Assembly (NCBI GenBank): GCA_017562135.1
Contig: QEYB01000796.1
Coordinates: 1-51,654 of the forward strand
Direction: 5' to 3'
DNA length: 51,654 nt
From: Dipylidium caninum
Taxonomy: Eukaryota; Platyhelminthes; Cestoda; Cyclophyllidea; Dipylidiidae
The notes under the pieces were generated by a model that saw only the letters and a list, made by a program, of their open reading frames with translations, was not told where the DNA came from and ran no database searches. Shown one piece after another: positions 1 through 12,449 of this stretch; positions within the stretch are counted from its first letter, which is position 1, and each line of letters begins with the position of its first letter. The position numbers were made by a program, and so were the translations under genes.

Positions 1-1527
1 AAAAGAGAGAGATTTCTCGTACTTCTTATTTACTTTTTTAACTCTCTACTTCTTGTTTATGTACTCTGTTTCTATCTAACTCCCTACATCCCTGTCCTTT
101 CTCGCATTTTTGTTGACACCCTTAAGCAGGGCATCGGTAAGGAAGAAGCACCCAGCTTGCGTAAATCCCACGGTGTGTGAGTGAGACGCGTACTTCGTGT
201 TTTAATAGGCTTCTCATTTTATCTCCTCCGATTAACTGATAAATTTTAGCTTACTTTGCCGAAAACCGGTTTATTAACCTTACTTAGTCAATGCGTTTTG
301 TAGATTTGGTTTACTTAATCTCACCTTTCCACTGATGGATGCTCAAAATGCAAGTTAGGGAGTCCTTCGACCTCCACCACGGTACTAAGCAGTCACCAAA
401 AGTCTTTTCACCAGCCCACAGCCGCCGTCCGCCTTCCTATTTGTCAGTTTTGACTGTGGGTGGTGCGTACCAACGAAGGTAGAAATAGAAAAACAATAGA
501 GCCTATTCAGTTCCTCCTATCGTCAAGTTCGCTTGAGAGTAAGTCCAACATGCTAAATTTGACAATCGCAAGACATTTTCAAAACAGACCAGAATGAATC
601 GCAATTTTGGCCTGAGTTGTACAAGAGAGCTCCCTAGTACTGCAAAATGCCCTCAGTTAACACCCAAGCAGACCACGCCCTTAACAACAACCAAAATGGC
701 ACGCAATTAAATCGCCCAGTTGGAGTATCCCAGGTCGGAGTCTGCTTCCACCTCATCGGTGACACTCATTTCTTTCCACTCGCATCTGCGTGCCTCCGTT
801 TCTGCGTCGTTCGTGGTGCGCGTTGGTCGGTCGTGTGCATCCACGTCATGCTTCACACTTGAAATCAGCTACGGAGTGTTGTGTAAAGCCAACAGACAAC
901 CGCGAGGAAAATGGCCCACGAGGAAGGGGGAAGGGCGTAAAAAGTTAGAAGGCGGAGGGACACAATCACGTGCAATGAAAGCACGTTTTCACAAATCTTT
1001 GACATTCAATTATCGAGTGGGAATAATCGGTGGTGGAAGGAATGTTAACCGGATGAACAAGCCTCTCTACAACTACCTGTCTGGACACTGATAATGATTC
1101 CGACCCGGAGATTATGCCGCTTCACAACAACCTCCGCAGTCCACAGCTTCAAAACGCGCAGGTCCATGCAGCCAGCAGACATCGTCGACACCTTCATCCA
1201 CGGCATCCTTTCACAGTGGGGTCCTGAAGTAAAATGCCACTGCGGAAGTTTTGTAAGCATAAAGGGCATTTCTATATAGTGAAAAGAGGAGCAGAGTTTT
1301 CTGATTAGTACACAGCCTCTTTTCTTTCCTCCTGGTCTGGTTGCGAAGGAGTTTTTTGATAATTTTTGGGTGAAACTCGTGGGTTTGTAGGAAATGAAGC
1401 ACGATTTGCAGTCCGGGCGAACGGAAGGGATTGTGTTTATTGGCCTCCGCGTTCGGCACTTCACCCCATTCCCACCCACTCATTCACTCACGGCCACGAC
1501 GACCGGCCGGTTCTCATTCCCATTGCC

Positions 1528-1752
1528 ATTGGTCAATGCCAAGTGTGGCAAACAATCACACTCCTTTCTAACCGCAAATGCTTTCATGTCAGCGAGTGTG
1601 GGTGTTGATGCCTTCTCGGGGAGCATGCTTGTCAGAGAGTGGCAGAGGTTGGCAGAGAGTGGACGTAGTGACAGCTCGAACATCCAACCCTCGTTCGCCT
1701 TCCAATGCAACTGCTATAAAAACGCAAAAAAAAACGCAAAAAAAACGCATTC
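1528..1752 (+). promoter_or_regulatory. Plus-strand promoter-like block, unit 1
   Basis: ATTGG at 1528-1532 and TATAAAA at 1715-1721, followed by the A-rich CGC repeat. The decamer repeats are disturbed by extra bases, as is the whole left end. Confidence 0.3.
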
Positions 1753-2240
1753 ACAACCGCCTCCCATTTTTAACCGATTTCAACAACTTGCCAGTTCGGA
1801 AGGCGAAGTCCGAGCTGTGTGCTTCATTGCCCTCAAACTCTCGCCTGTTCCTGAGTCCAAACACCGCCCCAACCTGCGCATATATCACTGGTGCCACCTC
1901 GGTGAACCTATACGAGAAGTTTCTTCGACACTCCTCGTACCTACTGGAGGAAAAAGCAATGTCCTCGTCCATAGGTGATTACATCCGTCCAGACTATATT
2001 GGCACCTTGTCACTGAATGAGGGTTTTAAAAACTTTGCACATCTTTCTTACAGAGCCACATTTTTTGGACGCGTGAAGACACTTGATTTTAAACGTGCTA
2101 ACAATTACATTAAATTAATTTTGGTTTTACATCGGAATGTTAGGTGAAACTGGCTGTTCTAGTCGGTTTGCAAACTGCCGGCATTTTTGCATTATTTCCG
2201 TCTGCATGAGAGTTTGACAAAGTACCATGCACGATTCTAC

Positions 2241-3743
2241 CGTTGGAAGTGCATTGCTACCACTTTTTTCCGCCCCATTTCCGTAGAACGATGCGCCCAG
2301 GCATTCTCGTGTAGCACTTAGAAGAACACTGCAGGAAACTCAATGTTTAGGAGGCCACGCCCTGAGCAATGTTTACTAGTGAGTAGAATTGAAAATCCAC
2401 ATTAGATTCTTGTCTTCGCCGATGCCTGGCGCTCGCATCTGTGCATCGTTTTCCTTAGAGCGCCATTTGACTATTGAATTACTTGTTGGCAGAAATTTTA
2501 TGCATTGTGCATTGCCTAATACTTGTCGGTGACATTAAGAGGAAACCAATTCTTGCCATGCTCGACTTGTGCCGCACAATGACTTCTTTGTCCCTCTTGG
2601 CAGAGCTACTTCTTAATTACATTTACAATGCTTTGCTCAAAACGCTCCCTCCGAAGGCCACTTAATACTGCTGAATGGGTGAAGTATGCACTTTGGAGCA
2701 TGAAAATGACGAAGTAAATGAATTGGCAGTGGGTGCTGGGAGCTGTTGCTCAGCAGTTGCCTCCTTGCACCAACTCGGGGTGTTCGGATATGCCCTAACT
2801 TCGGTGATGTAGAGGGAGGAGGAAGGGGAGAGGTGCACTTATCCCTTCTCTTGGCCTTTGTAAGCCATCCACCTGGCACAGGTTCCACACGAGGCCTCCA
2901 GCGTGCAATACCTCCCCGCCTCTTCCTTAATGACTGGGCAATCCACGTAGAAGCTATCTGTCATCTAACTGATAGACGATAAATCAGGCCTGGGACATTG
3001 GCTCAAATCGAGAGCATGGAATGGAGTCTGTGAATGCTCTACCCTAATAGCAATCATTAAAATGTAGAAGTTGAATCGTGGAAAGACGACGGTTTACCAA
3101 TAAATCGGCCAATCAGGGGCTGATTCCATCAGCCATAACTTCACGAAAGTAAGAAGGAAATAATCCCTTTCCTCCATAGAGTTTGCAAGCTAAATGTTCT
3201 ACACTTCCATATCGGGATTATCATCGTTACACCGTCATCGGTAAGCAATTTTACACTTGAGATGACGCAACTCTAATCTTGATAACCGCAACTCACACGT
3301 TGCTCAAAGTGAGTGTGGTTGTATGACCCTGTCCCTTCCTCGCCTCCAATCATTCAACCTCCTCGCTACGACGCTTCCAAAACACCCTTACACATCGTCC
3401 CCACACGAGCAAGCTGATTAGATTTACAACTGTGAAATGTCGCGCTGCCTTTAATTGGCCTATGTTGACTGCGCGTCGTTTCCATTGAGGGTTCCGGTCT
3501 CTTTCGCGTTGCGGTGAGCAAGCAAACGAGTACTCGCTCTGCGGCCGAAAATGGAAGACAACGACGACACGCTCTCTTTTCATCACCGTTTTCTTACTTC
3601 TTCCTCACCCCCTTTTTCCGTCTTCTCTTTTTATTTTTGCTCTTCCATCTCTGGATACATGCATTGTGGTTTGAACCCCTGAGAGGCTTCAAAGACTGAC
3701 AGTCCACCTGACACGATCCCCGGTCACTGCAATTATTTGACAA
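2241..3743 (-). pseudogene. Type-C fragment, unit 1 copy (error-rich)
   Basis: Counterparts of the unit 5 type-C exons lie at about 2328-2241 and 3743-3677. Both carry extra single bases compared with unit 5, in line with the noisy first 7 kb of the contig. They are recognisable only by alignment to unit 5, so frame is not interpretable. Confidence 0.25.
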
Positions 3744-3999
3744 CTAGGAGGATGGCACAATCAAGGTAAATAGGGCGCGAAAACTCTGAACAACGGCACT
3801 AAAAAGAAAAGGATGCACTCCATGTTTCAGGCATAGTCTTAGGGAAGTTTGTATAACACGAGTACTAGATCACCCCAAATGTCCAACGAAGACGCGGAGT
3901 TAGGTGGTGACAGCCAGCAATGTGATTGCGGTGACAACCACTTATATCAACGGATCTACACTTAACTAACTTAGCCACTCATTTTTGTTTGGTAAAGGA

Positions 4000-6900
4000 A
4001 CACACACGCAACTGTTTCTTTTGTGATTAGATGTTCGGGAGGGCCTATCACAGTCTTCCTTCGATTTCATTGTCTACGCCCACCGTCAAGAGCAATTTGG
4101 TCCTCAAATGTGAAACTAATTGTGAATTTGCATTGCAGACTAAAAGAAATGCGAAAAAGTGCCTTCCTCTGGTTTGTTCTGATTAACAGGGGACACAGAG
4201 CATCTGAAACGCGCGGTTGAAAGTACCCACAAATCTAAGAGAGTTTTAGTTTGCTCTTTTCCACAACCTTTCACATAAGCACCAAAGTGTCCACCATCAG
4301 CCATAGCTGCTGTAAAACAGAGACACTTCTTGTCCCTCGTGGCCGGTTTTTAAAAACCGCCTTCTCACCCTCCACGTCATTTTTCCGCATTCTTTTCGGT
4401 CGAGTGAGTGAGAGCACCTGCCCCCTCCTCTTGCCCGCTGTGCTCTAGAGGCGGGTGAGCTCCTCAGAGCACCTCCCACACGACTTACCACTGATTAACT
4501 TGGCTCCCGCATCGCCAAAATGATTGGCCTGACATTCCTGGTAGCCCACTAACGTTATCATCTCGTTGCTCATCTGCTTCACATGCAGGACTTCGGTGAC
4601 AACCTCATTTCCGCCATTTGGAAGAGTAAGGCTACTTCAACCGGCCTGCCTCTTGACTGTGTCCTCTCAAAACACACCATGAGGCCCTCATTTCCCGAAC
4701 ATTCGTTTGTCCAAGCGAGCAAGACGAGCAGAGACCACTGTTAACCTTACGAAAAGTTCTCCGCTTATTCTCTGTCATTACACACTCTCCAAAGCGAATT
4801 CCGAAGTAAATCAGAAAAAGAGAAAGCTTGCAGATTAGTCGAACTCGTCTCGAAAATTCCCCAATAAAAGTCTGCCTTAAAATGATTACTCGAGAAAACC
4901 TCCTCTCAGTTGTCTCATCGGTCCAGATTATGAACGTAATTGCGGTGAACACACAATGGTGGGTCTCTTCTGGCAAGCAGACTTCACGTTCAGAAGGCCG
5001 GCGAGAAGTCGAATGCAACATTGCAAAGAGTGAGAAAATAGAGTTGGTAAGTGTGGTAGAACATGCCAATGAATTTCCTCTCCGTTTCCCTTCAACTGGA
5101 CCAATGTCGTACAAACGATTAGTCGTAACACATCCAATCCTCTCGCTCCGTTTCTCTCTCCCTCCTCCCCTCAATTCATTCGCCGTTCAGTTGCTGACGA
5201 TGTTGAACATGCGCTCAAAGATCCAATCACATTTTCATCGTCCCCTTTTTTCTACAAATCTGTTACCATCTTGTAAATTTTGACCAGTAAGTTGCCTTTT
5301 GCCGTTTTTCCATAAGGAAAAGGCGGCATTTTTTGCCGTTTCTTAACGGAGAAGAGAGAAAGGGAAGGTTGTGCTGGCTGGTGCAAATTTGTATGATGTG
5401 CTGGCGCACCTCCCGTACAAACTCCCCACGAGGTGATTCCACCTCGAGTTGATTCCTACTTCCCACAGTGGACTCGTATGCAAAGCTGAAATGCGTCAAA
5501 TTTCAAAGAAGGCAGGCCTACGGAGATGATTAAAACAAAACAATGAGATGGACATGTCATTTGGCGTTGCTGCGCGATGCCTAAATGTCACTGCGGTGAG
5601 ATGGTCTGAGGAATGAAGGCGTGGTATAGAAGGCCCACCGCAATTTGCGTTCCAGAAAAGGCGCAGTTGACACAGTTCTACTGCCTCTATCTACCAGTTC
5701 CACTGAAATCTGACCGTTTGTCACAATAATCGTCATATGGTTAAAGGCCGTGGTATAAAGATTGGCTGTGGTCAGGAAGCATTTGTCTTCATGTCAATCC
5801 TACTGAGAGGCTGCAAAAAAGATACCACGTAGTAATTGAGATTGAGAGGGTTGCGGTTCTGGTGCACCTCCAACCAAACATGCTGCGAAAATGCGAGGAT
5901 TTACAGCTGGAAATCAGATGAAACTTGTGTTCACTTATCCAAAGGAAAGCTTCGAAACAATTCAAGTATATTTGAACAGGCAGGAGTCTCAGTAACTCTC
6001 GATGGACCGATTCACTAAATCACTAGCATGTTGACGTCCACAAACTGACGGGTAATTTAATCCCCTCGAATATACTCCATCCACAGTCCAAATTGGAATG
6101 CCATTGTTGCTTCCGCCAGATCTTCCCTCCAGTGGTAGCCGCAATCAACTAATAGTAAAAACACGAAGAAAATCCCGTGCTGACATCGACAAGGTGGCGG
6201 TGGGCGGTAATCATTCCACTCGCCCGCCTCGCAATTGACAGCCGTGGATTTTTGCATTTCTCTGGTCGAGAGGTTACCCTCTCTGCTACGTGCTGCCTGT
6301 CTGACCAAAGGAGTTTGTGTTTTTTCTGGAAGAAATCCCCATGCAGGCTACCTTTGTTTGGAAAATTCCCGTCACACTATTTGCATGATCGAAGGTGTCA
6401 GGGGAAGCCACACAGTATGAAGGTCATTTCCTTCGCGTCACGGAACGTGCGCGAGTTTTGCGCTTTACTTAAACAATCGCACAAATTCATGACTATGCTA
6501 ATTGCCTCTTGACTCATTTTGGTTGGATTTCCTTGCTCTTCATTTTTTTCCTTAACTGAGGTCTTCCCACAGCATTCAGTAGCGGAGACTCGTGAGAACT
6601 CACCTTCAACCTGCACCACATGCGTCAGGTAGCGAAGGGAACAACCTTCCTCACGAAAACCACTTTCTCTTGCAAGCAAAGAATGATCACACAAACGTGA
6701 CTGTGTGACAAGCTGACATATTCGCATCCATTTTGGTTCAGATGCTCCACTTCACAAAGTCCTCACTTGGAGTGATCATTCCTCTGCGGATGACTGAGAA
6801 ATGCAAATGTTGGATGAGACCTTCGAGGCATACTGCCATGCGATTGTGAAGAGAATAGGAAGGAGGTGAGTTACTCTGGTGATCTGCGCAATGGCCAGTT

Positions 6901-7700
6901 AGGGAATTGTTCACCTTCGGTTAAAAACGCCCACAACGCCGTGCGAGTTTTCGCTTCTATTAAACCAGCAGACCTCTAAATTTCCCAAAATTAATCACAC
7001 TTAGAGCCACTCGGCCTAATATCTGCAGAAATGCTCTCCCAACAATGAGACCTCAACTGTCCCAGTAAAATGCATCCAAGTTGTTCCGTTGGACTGCCTC
7101 CCATGAAATTGCACCACAAAGGAAAAGCATCTTTAGACTTACTCTTCTCAGCACCTTCCCTTCCAGTCGACCTTTCCACCGCAATAAAGAAGTGGCTTTC
7201 TCAGTGTGCATCCAAAGCATTTTTTAGCGTAGTAGAATTCGGAAATAAAAGGGAAAGTGCTTCCAATAGTATCAATGTTTACTAGATGTGAAAGTCACCA
7301 TGACATCCACTCTGCATCGTGTTGGAATGCCCTTGTCGACGTTCTTCTCACCTCCTCTTCTTTTCTGCCTCTGCGATTTTAAGCGTATTGGACCTTGGTG
7401 CCCGTGATGCCGAACACATCATGCTACGGTTGATATGTTTACATCTAAATCGTGTGTTGTGAAATACACAATCAGGAGAGAGAATCGCTCCCACAAGTAG
7501 GCGGGGCTTTTAGCCTGATGTTTTGGCCAAGATGTTACAGTCAACGGCAGCGCAGATGGAGGGAAGGTACAGATTAAGTTACACAACCCGCGTTAACACC
7601 GCATGTAGATTTTCTGCAGGCTGGGATAATTTTTCTTCTTTCACATGGTTTGGCACTTATGCTTGTACGAGATTCACGTATTCCCCTGTCGTAAGAAGGG
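4000..7700. other. Unit 1 middle spacer, no gene supported
   Basis: Matches 45940-49520 in unit 5 and, up to 5540, 17000-18460 in unit 2. Several frames of 60-150 codons are open on either strand, but they break between the copies. A short minus frame around 17008-17160 (CNTITLVTLDNCLDGG) is preserved in unit 5 only because the two copies are nearly identical there. Confidence 0.4.
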
Positions 7701-7715
7701 CAGATTGCAAGGTAG

Positions 7716-8390
7716 ACTCGCTGTTGCAGTCGCAGTGCCGTATCTGTACGTCACTGTCGCCTTTTTCCTACTCGTTGTGTCAATGGGGAGAACGACTCAT
7801 TCTGATGCGTAACGAGCCCTTTGGATTGCGAATATTAGAAGGCTGTTAGTCATTTGCGCAATAATAACAAGTGGAGTGATGAGTCTGCACACATGAAGAC
7901 CCACCGACATGCGAGGAAATCCCCTCCCCTCCCCACCCCTCCCACACACCCTCTAAGTTGGCTCTCCCGAATCTCCAACTAAAATTCTACTAGTGGGTGT
8001 GTGGCCATATAGTGCACTGGCTGGAATCTGTCGCTGCGCTATTAAATGCCGTCTGGGAAAGATGCGTCTGGGAAAGATGCGTGCAACCAGCCTGTGCTAA
8101 TGCATCGCCGGAGTGCCAGACGCCATCACAACAGTACCAACTTTGATAATTCTGCACCCTACCTGGTCAACTTAATCAACAGCGTCTAGAGCCCCTTTCA
8201 TACCCTACTGGACATGTTGACAGACTGACTTATTGTCTGTTAATGATGCCTATACGATATTTTTGTGGAAGAGAGGATGGCATTGAGTCTTTACACTCAC
8301 TATCACCAATTGCCGCGACCACGTACCAAAGCGACTGATTTTTCACCTTTCCGTTATATTCGTGAAAATAGCACTTCGAGAATTCGTCAA
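7716..8390 (-). pseudogene. Type-A gene fragment, unit 1 copy (donor lost, frameshift)
   Basis: Exon 4-like 8390-8301 (90 nt) is the same sequence as the unit 3 type-A exon and keeps its acceptor and GTGAGT donor. Exon 5-like 7818-7716 still starts after AAG and begins LVTHQNESF, but it is 103 nt against 101. Its frame breaks inside, and the donor reads CT instead of GT. Downstream (7500-7700) I find no equivalent of the exon 6 or exon 7 candidates seen in unit 3. This copy therefore looks dead, although its first exon lies in a patch that is identical with unit 3. That is best explained by recent copying of one tract onto a decayed locus. Confidence 0.42.
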
Positions 8391-9154
8391 CTTGTGCAGG
8401 TCAGATGTCACATAGCAACAAATGGCGAATAGCGCAAGTCGACCAACAAGACTACATGGTAGCTGTTTAGTCGAAGATAGTAAAGAAGGTCACTGTGAAA
8501 TTGTGTCGCTCTCCTTCACGGTGCGGAGCAAGTGAGGGCTGTGTTGCCCAGCTCAGCTCCAAGGCTCCAGGCAGACCGTTAGCGAGACCGAGACACAAAC
8601 ACTCTTATCGTCTAGGCGTTGCAAGAGCCTCATGTCAACGCTTCGCGAGATTGCTCTCATAACGTTGGACAGGAAGCACACTTTGGTTCTCATACGATTT
8701 CTTGCTTTGTCTACTATTACCTCTTTCGCAAAAACCTCCTTGCCGCCATTTACGGCAATTTGACAGGCGACTTAAAGCCCCGCCGCTGAGACCAGATTGG
8801 CAGTTGGCTTATTGAATTCTCAATCCCTGCAAGTGTTTCGGCATTGCAGAGTGTGAGTGCAACGTCTCCCATTAGTGTAACACTCATATGCCCATTCCCC
8901 GACATCGCCCCATTCTGTTGCCATGTCAGCATGCTTTAGGGCTCTTCTCCCGCGTTTACGATTACTTCGGTGGAAGGAAAGTCTCAATTTCAATCATCAA
9001 AGTACAGTGTGTAGAAAGGTGACCACGCCATGGAGCCTACCGCCTTCTTGATACTTCGCTTCCCTCGTTCCCTTCTTCTTCGCTTCCCGCGTAGCTCATC
9101 TTCCTTTCATAGTCCTCCAAAACTCCCCTTTCAACTCACTTTTTCAGCTACTCG
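7867..9154. repeat. Near-identical tract shared with 23304-24590
   Basis: I see no difference from 23304 onward for about 850 nt and then about 2% difference, ending abruptly near 9154 / 24590. The adjoining 200 nt on the left differ at roughly one base in ten, and the right flank diverges at once. It contains the type-A exon 4-like sequence. Best explained by recent gene conversion or copying between units 1 and 3. Confidence 0.7.
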
Positions 9155-10048
9155 TTACTTTCGAATATATGACAAAGGTTGAAATCTTCAACTTGACGAC
9201 GCCGTGAGAATCCACCACATTTGCCGTATTCTGAATGGACTTTCGATAGCTCTGTCCTATTAATGCAGAATGAAGTGGACCATCTCAGTTTGCGCATTAA
9301 TCAGGCTAGTGGAGTTTGCCTTAAGGCTGCTGAGACATTCAACAATGTGTCATTTCCGCAACAGGAGGCCATGGCTGCGCACATCTTCCTCTATTCGCCA
9401 TTCCTTACTCACAGCATTTGGCTTCACGCCCACCAAGTGGCCGTAGCAATTTGCGCACTCACATCGTCATTTTTTGCACTTGTTCCTCATCCACTCTTCC
9501 ACCTTCCTCGCCAAATAGAGCAGTACTGTTTACAAAGTCAACTTCGACTCCACATTGCAATATCCCTCAAACTTTAACGAAACTCCTTTTTCCACTGCAC
9601 ATGCTACCACCTCTCCATTTTAAATGCTGCAATGATAAGCCATGTGGGTCGCAGGCTGTTTGCAAGAGCAAAAGTAATCACTAGCCTTCTTACCATGCTC
9701 TCATGCCAGAGTGCTCTTCCGCCCTCATAACAATGACCGGCTCCGTCAGCCACACTCGCCTTCTGCATCATTCTCAACCACACTGGTGTTAGTCACTTCA
9801 AGTTAACAACTGACAGCTGCCGACCAGAGTGCGCATAAACGGAGATCGCCGTTCCCTGCACTGCCTGAGTCGTTGGCATGGTCAAGGGAATAACCTCTAA
9901 GTTGGGATTTACTTAATTGCTCAACCAGTCAACTATGTGTTCAGTCAGTGAAAGACGGATAATGAGAGAGCTTGCCGTCAACCAACCCATGCCCTCTTCT
10001 TGTAGTTACTTGTAAACCGAACAATGTCACACCATTTACCAGTACTTT

Positions 10049-10054
10049 TTTATT
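10049..10054 (-). terminator. Polyadenylation signal AATAAA, unit 1 type-B gene
   Basis: Minus-strand AATAAA 67 nt beyond the TAG at 10121-10123. It is the nearest canonical signal and is conserved in unit 4. Unit 3 has lost it (that region reads through without AATAAA). Confidence 0.5.
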
Positions 10055-10120
10055 GTGCGAACTTCAGGAACCAAGTGGGAGAAATTGCATCCGCCAAAGT
10101 GAAGGTCCACAACTGCGCCG

Positions 10121-11925
10121 CTAGGTGGACTCCTTGGTGAAGTGATTGTCTGCAATGGCGAAAAGGAAACCGACGAAATAAAATGAATGGTTTGGTGAAA
10201 ATGAGACGGAAAAGTGTGTTCGCATCGAGTGCTACCGCAATGGCAAGTTGGAAGAAGGGGACCGCAATGGATTGCGTTGCCAGGAGAGTCGATAGACTTA
10301 CCCCAGTCTATCATGTAAGTCGAGCAGTGCGGTGCCAAACCATAGAAATTCAAGCAACTGACGTAATCAACAGGCTCATTCCTCCTCAACTCTATGGTGA
10401 AATTCACAAATTTGTCGTCCGTCCTGTTTCCTACAAGGAGAGCAGTCAGGATAAAATTTGATCAGTCAATGACATGGCAATGCTCAAACATCATAATGTC
10501 ACAAATATGCGCTGCTTGGCTTACTGAGACTGACTATTGCCGGAAAATTGTCCGTATCATTTTGCACGGTGCCACGAATATTCTGATAAGCATAAATTGG
10601 AATCCTCCCCACCCGTATGGCAAACTAGACAAACAGAAATCAGTCTTTCTAATTTACGTGTCATAAGGCAATAGACCCGAGATCCATCTTCATAAGTGAT
10701 GCAGACTACATGGCCGACTTACAGATTCCGCCTCCTTGTTGAACCTGCATGTGACTGACACTGTTTCCTTGTTCTTCGCGGCAATGTAGAAGGAATCATT
10801 CGGATCCGCGAAGAGGCCTTGGAAACCGAATGAGAAGTGTTGTTGGTCATAGTGAGAATACAGTGAATTGTTAATGATGAAGTTTCATTCATGGCAGCTT
10901 ACCAGCATCCGAGACACTCCACACTCCATTAGGAAATACGGCAATGGAAATTGGTAAAAGTGAATCATCGTTCGGGTGGAAGACAATCCATGCCATGTCA
11001 TGACGAATAAGACCAGACATCTTCACCTCCGCGTGAGACTCGTTGACTGAGAAAACAGAGGGGAAAAGAAAAGCGTTATCGTCTTCGAGGCTTAGAATCC
11101 GCTGTGGTGCTGAGGCTGGTACAGCGTGCGTGTGGCGCGTAGGCGTGGAATGGACTCGAACGTACCCTGAGTGTAGGAACAGTTGAAATATGCAGTGGAG
11201 CAGTCGCTGCCGATTATGTCGACGAAATCTGATCGATGGGGTAGTTATACATCCAAACGGACTAGATGAAGTACTAATTAGCATGTCAGTAGTGAAAGCC
11301 AAGACCACCTCAGTGAAGTGAATCCAACTTACATCGTAAATGCCCGGCAGCGAGAAATGGAGGACGAACGAACTGTTGACGGCACCGATCACGATTCTGC
11401 TTTCATTTCTCTCACTTGAACGCACTACCGATGAGTCGTCTGAAAAGAGAGCGTTGCAACCACGTCATGATTTTTCACTCCCTGCAACAGGGCTTTCCAC
11501 AATCGGCCGCACCCTCAAGTCCACCCCCCATTTCTTTCTACTCACGTCCCTCCCACTACACCATGTTCGAATGAGACCTGTCTCGCCCGGCCCCTCCGTT
11601 GAAAATTCTCCCAATGAAATCAGGATCCACCAGTCTCGCCTTCCGCCCCTCCCATCTACTGCATGACGAATCTACGTCTGCTTGTTTAACTTACACTATC
11701 CTACGCGTTGCCATCAGCTCAACGCAACGACCACGACACTTAGAGGTGTGACATCTGAGAACAATGGTGCTGGGAAAGAGTGTTAAGTGAAAACGTCGAG
11801 TGTTGTGCTAAGGTGATGGGACTCAACTTACTTCCGTGCACGCCCACCGTCCCCAATGCGAGAAATGTTGCTCCTCCCAACAAGGTGATCAATTTGAGTA
11901 AAGGCAGGGTCGCTTCAAGCAGCAT
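10121..11925 (-). pseudogene. Type-B secreted glycoprotein gene, unit 1 copy (one frameshift)
   Basis: Same eight-exon structure as the unit 3 gene: 11925-11832, 11439-11333, 11261-11166, 11046-10903, 10817-10723, 10624-10525, 10430-10302, 10149-10121 (TAG). Acceptors and donors are consensus (mostly GTAAG), and all exons except exon 3 keep the family length. Exon 3 is 96 nt instead of 97. The frame runs to a stop shortly before the conserved CSTAYFNCSY motif and resumes in another frame after it. That is a single-base deletion: either a true disabling change or a consensus error. Exon 1 encodes a signal peptide (MLLEATLPLLKLITLL). Exon 4 carries MSGLIRHDM and PISIAVFPNGVW, conserved with unit 3. 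Exon 7 ends in IDW, and exon 8 adds NHFTKEST before the stop. Introns 2, 4 and 6 differ by at most 20 nt from the other copies. If the missing base is an error, this is a functional gene. Confidence 0.65.
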
Positions 11926-12226
11926 TGTTTGTGCAGTTGAGGCCTCCCTCTCGGGCGCATTGCATTTATCCTCCCCCAAGTAGGTCATCATGCGACTTCG
12001 CATTGGTTTTCTGCGCCGACATGTGCTCCCACTCGCGCCCTCGTCTTGAGGTCCACACAGGCTCATATGGTGTCATCACACAAATTTAATCACCCACCGA
12101 TTGCTTTTGCTTTCTGCCTGGCTTCACTGAGACAAAACACGTTGTCACGTTTCCCATCCAATCGTGCTTTCGAACGTACTTCAATTGCGCAAATGATGAG
12201 ATGCAGACCGTCCCATCCACCACTGA

Positions 12227-12233
12227 TTTATAA
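12227..12233 (-). promoter_or_regulatory. TATA-like box upstream of unit 1 type-B gene
   Basis: Minus-strand TTATAAA inside a conserved ATCTGCTTATAAAT-type block, 302 nt before the ATG at 11925. The same block stands 256 nt (unit 3) and 301 nt (unit 4) before the other two starts, which supports a core promoter with a 5' leader of about 220-270 nt. Confidence 0.45.
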
Positions 12234-12449
12234 GCAGATAGAAGGAGTGCGGCCCCACGCTCATATCTGCAAAGGTAGGAGTTCACTTCTTGTAAGGCAG
12301 TATCATTGTGAGAACGGGTGTGCAAGATGACCAGAATGGCACATTTTGTCGAGGCGTCTGTATCGTGTGGATCACGACACGACAGACATCTTGTGTTGCC
12401 ACTTGTCAAGTTTAACGTAAGGCTGGATGTGTTTAGCTCATGAAAATTC

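Larger units (their letters stand above)
1..9680. repeat. Left terminal copy of a ~9.6-kb direct terminal repeat
   Basis: The order matches 42200-51654 throughout. Shared landmarks include the H block, the TATA block, the GGCTGATTCCATCAGCC hairpin, the type-C and type-A fragments, and the sequence before the type-B 3' flank. Positions 1-84 match nothing well and look like a degraded read end. The first 7 kb carry many single extra bases relative to unit 5. From about 7.7 kb on the sequence looks clean. Apart from the type-C and type-A fragments I see no credible gene in this stretch. Confidence 0.8.

Noticed and set aside
1..84. Low-complexity T-rich start that might be a telomere or terminal feature.
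   Set aside because: No telomeric repeat; it aligns loosely to atttctcgtact...ctacatccctg at 42200 with junk inserted, so it is a read end.
4828..5283. A 151-codon plus-strand frame in unit 1.
   Set aside because: Open only because of indels in the noisy left end; units 2 and 5 do not keep it.
8052..8082. Two adjacent TCTGGGAAAGATGCG copies that might start a CRISPR or satellite.
   Set aside because: Only two copies, no spacers; a simple local duplication repeated at 23490.
11695..11754. A 60-nt candidate exon inside type-B intron 1 with good AG and GTAAGT ends (also 40309-40367, 59 nt, open as ATPLSLVVVSWADGNASEN in unit 4).
   Set aside because: Its frame meets stops in units 1 and 3, unit 3 lacks the AG, and including the 59-nt version breaks the phase into exon 2. 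Exon 1 (phase 1) joins exon 2 directly in all copies.
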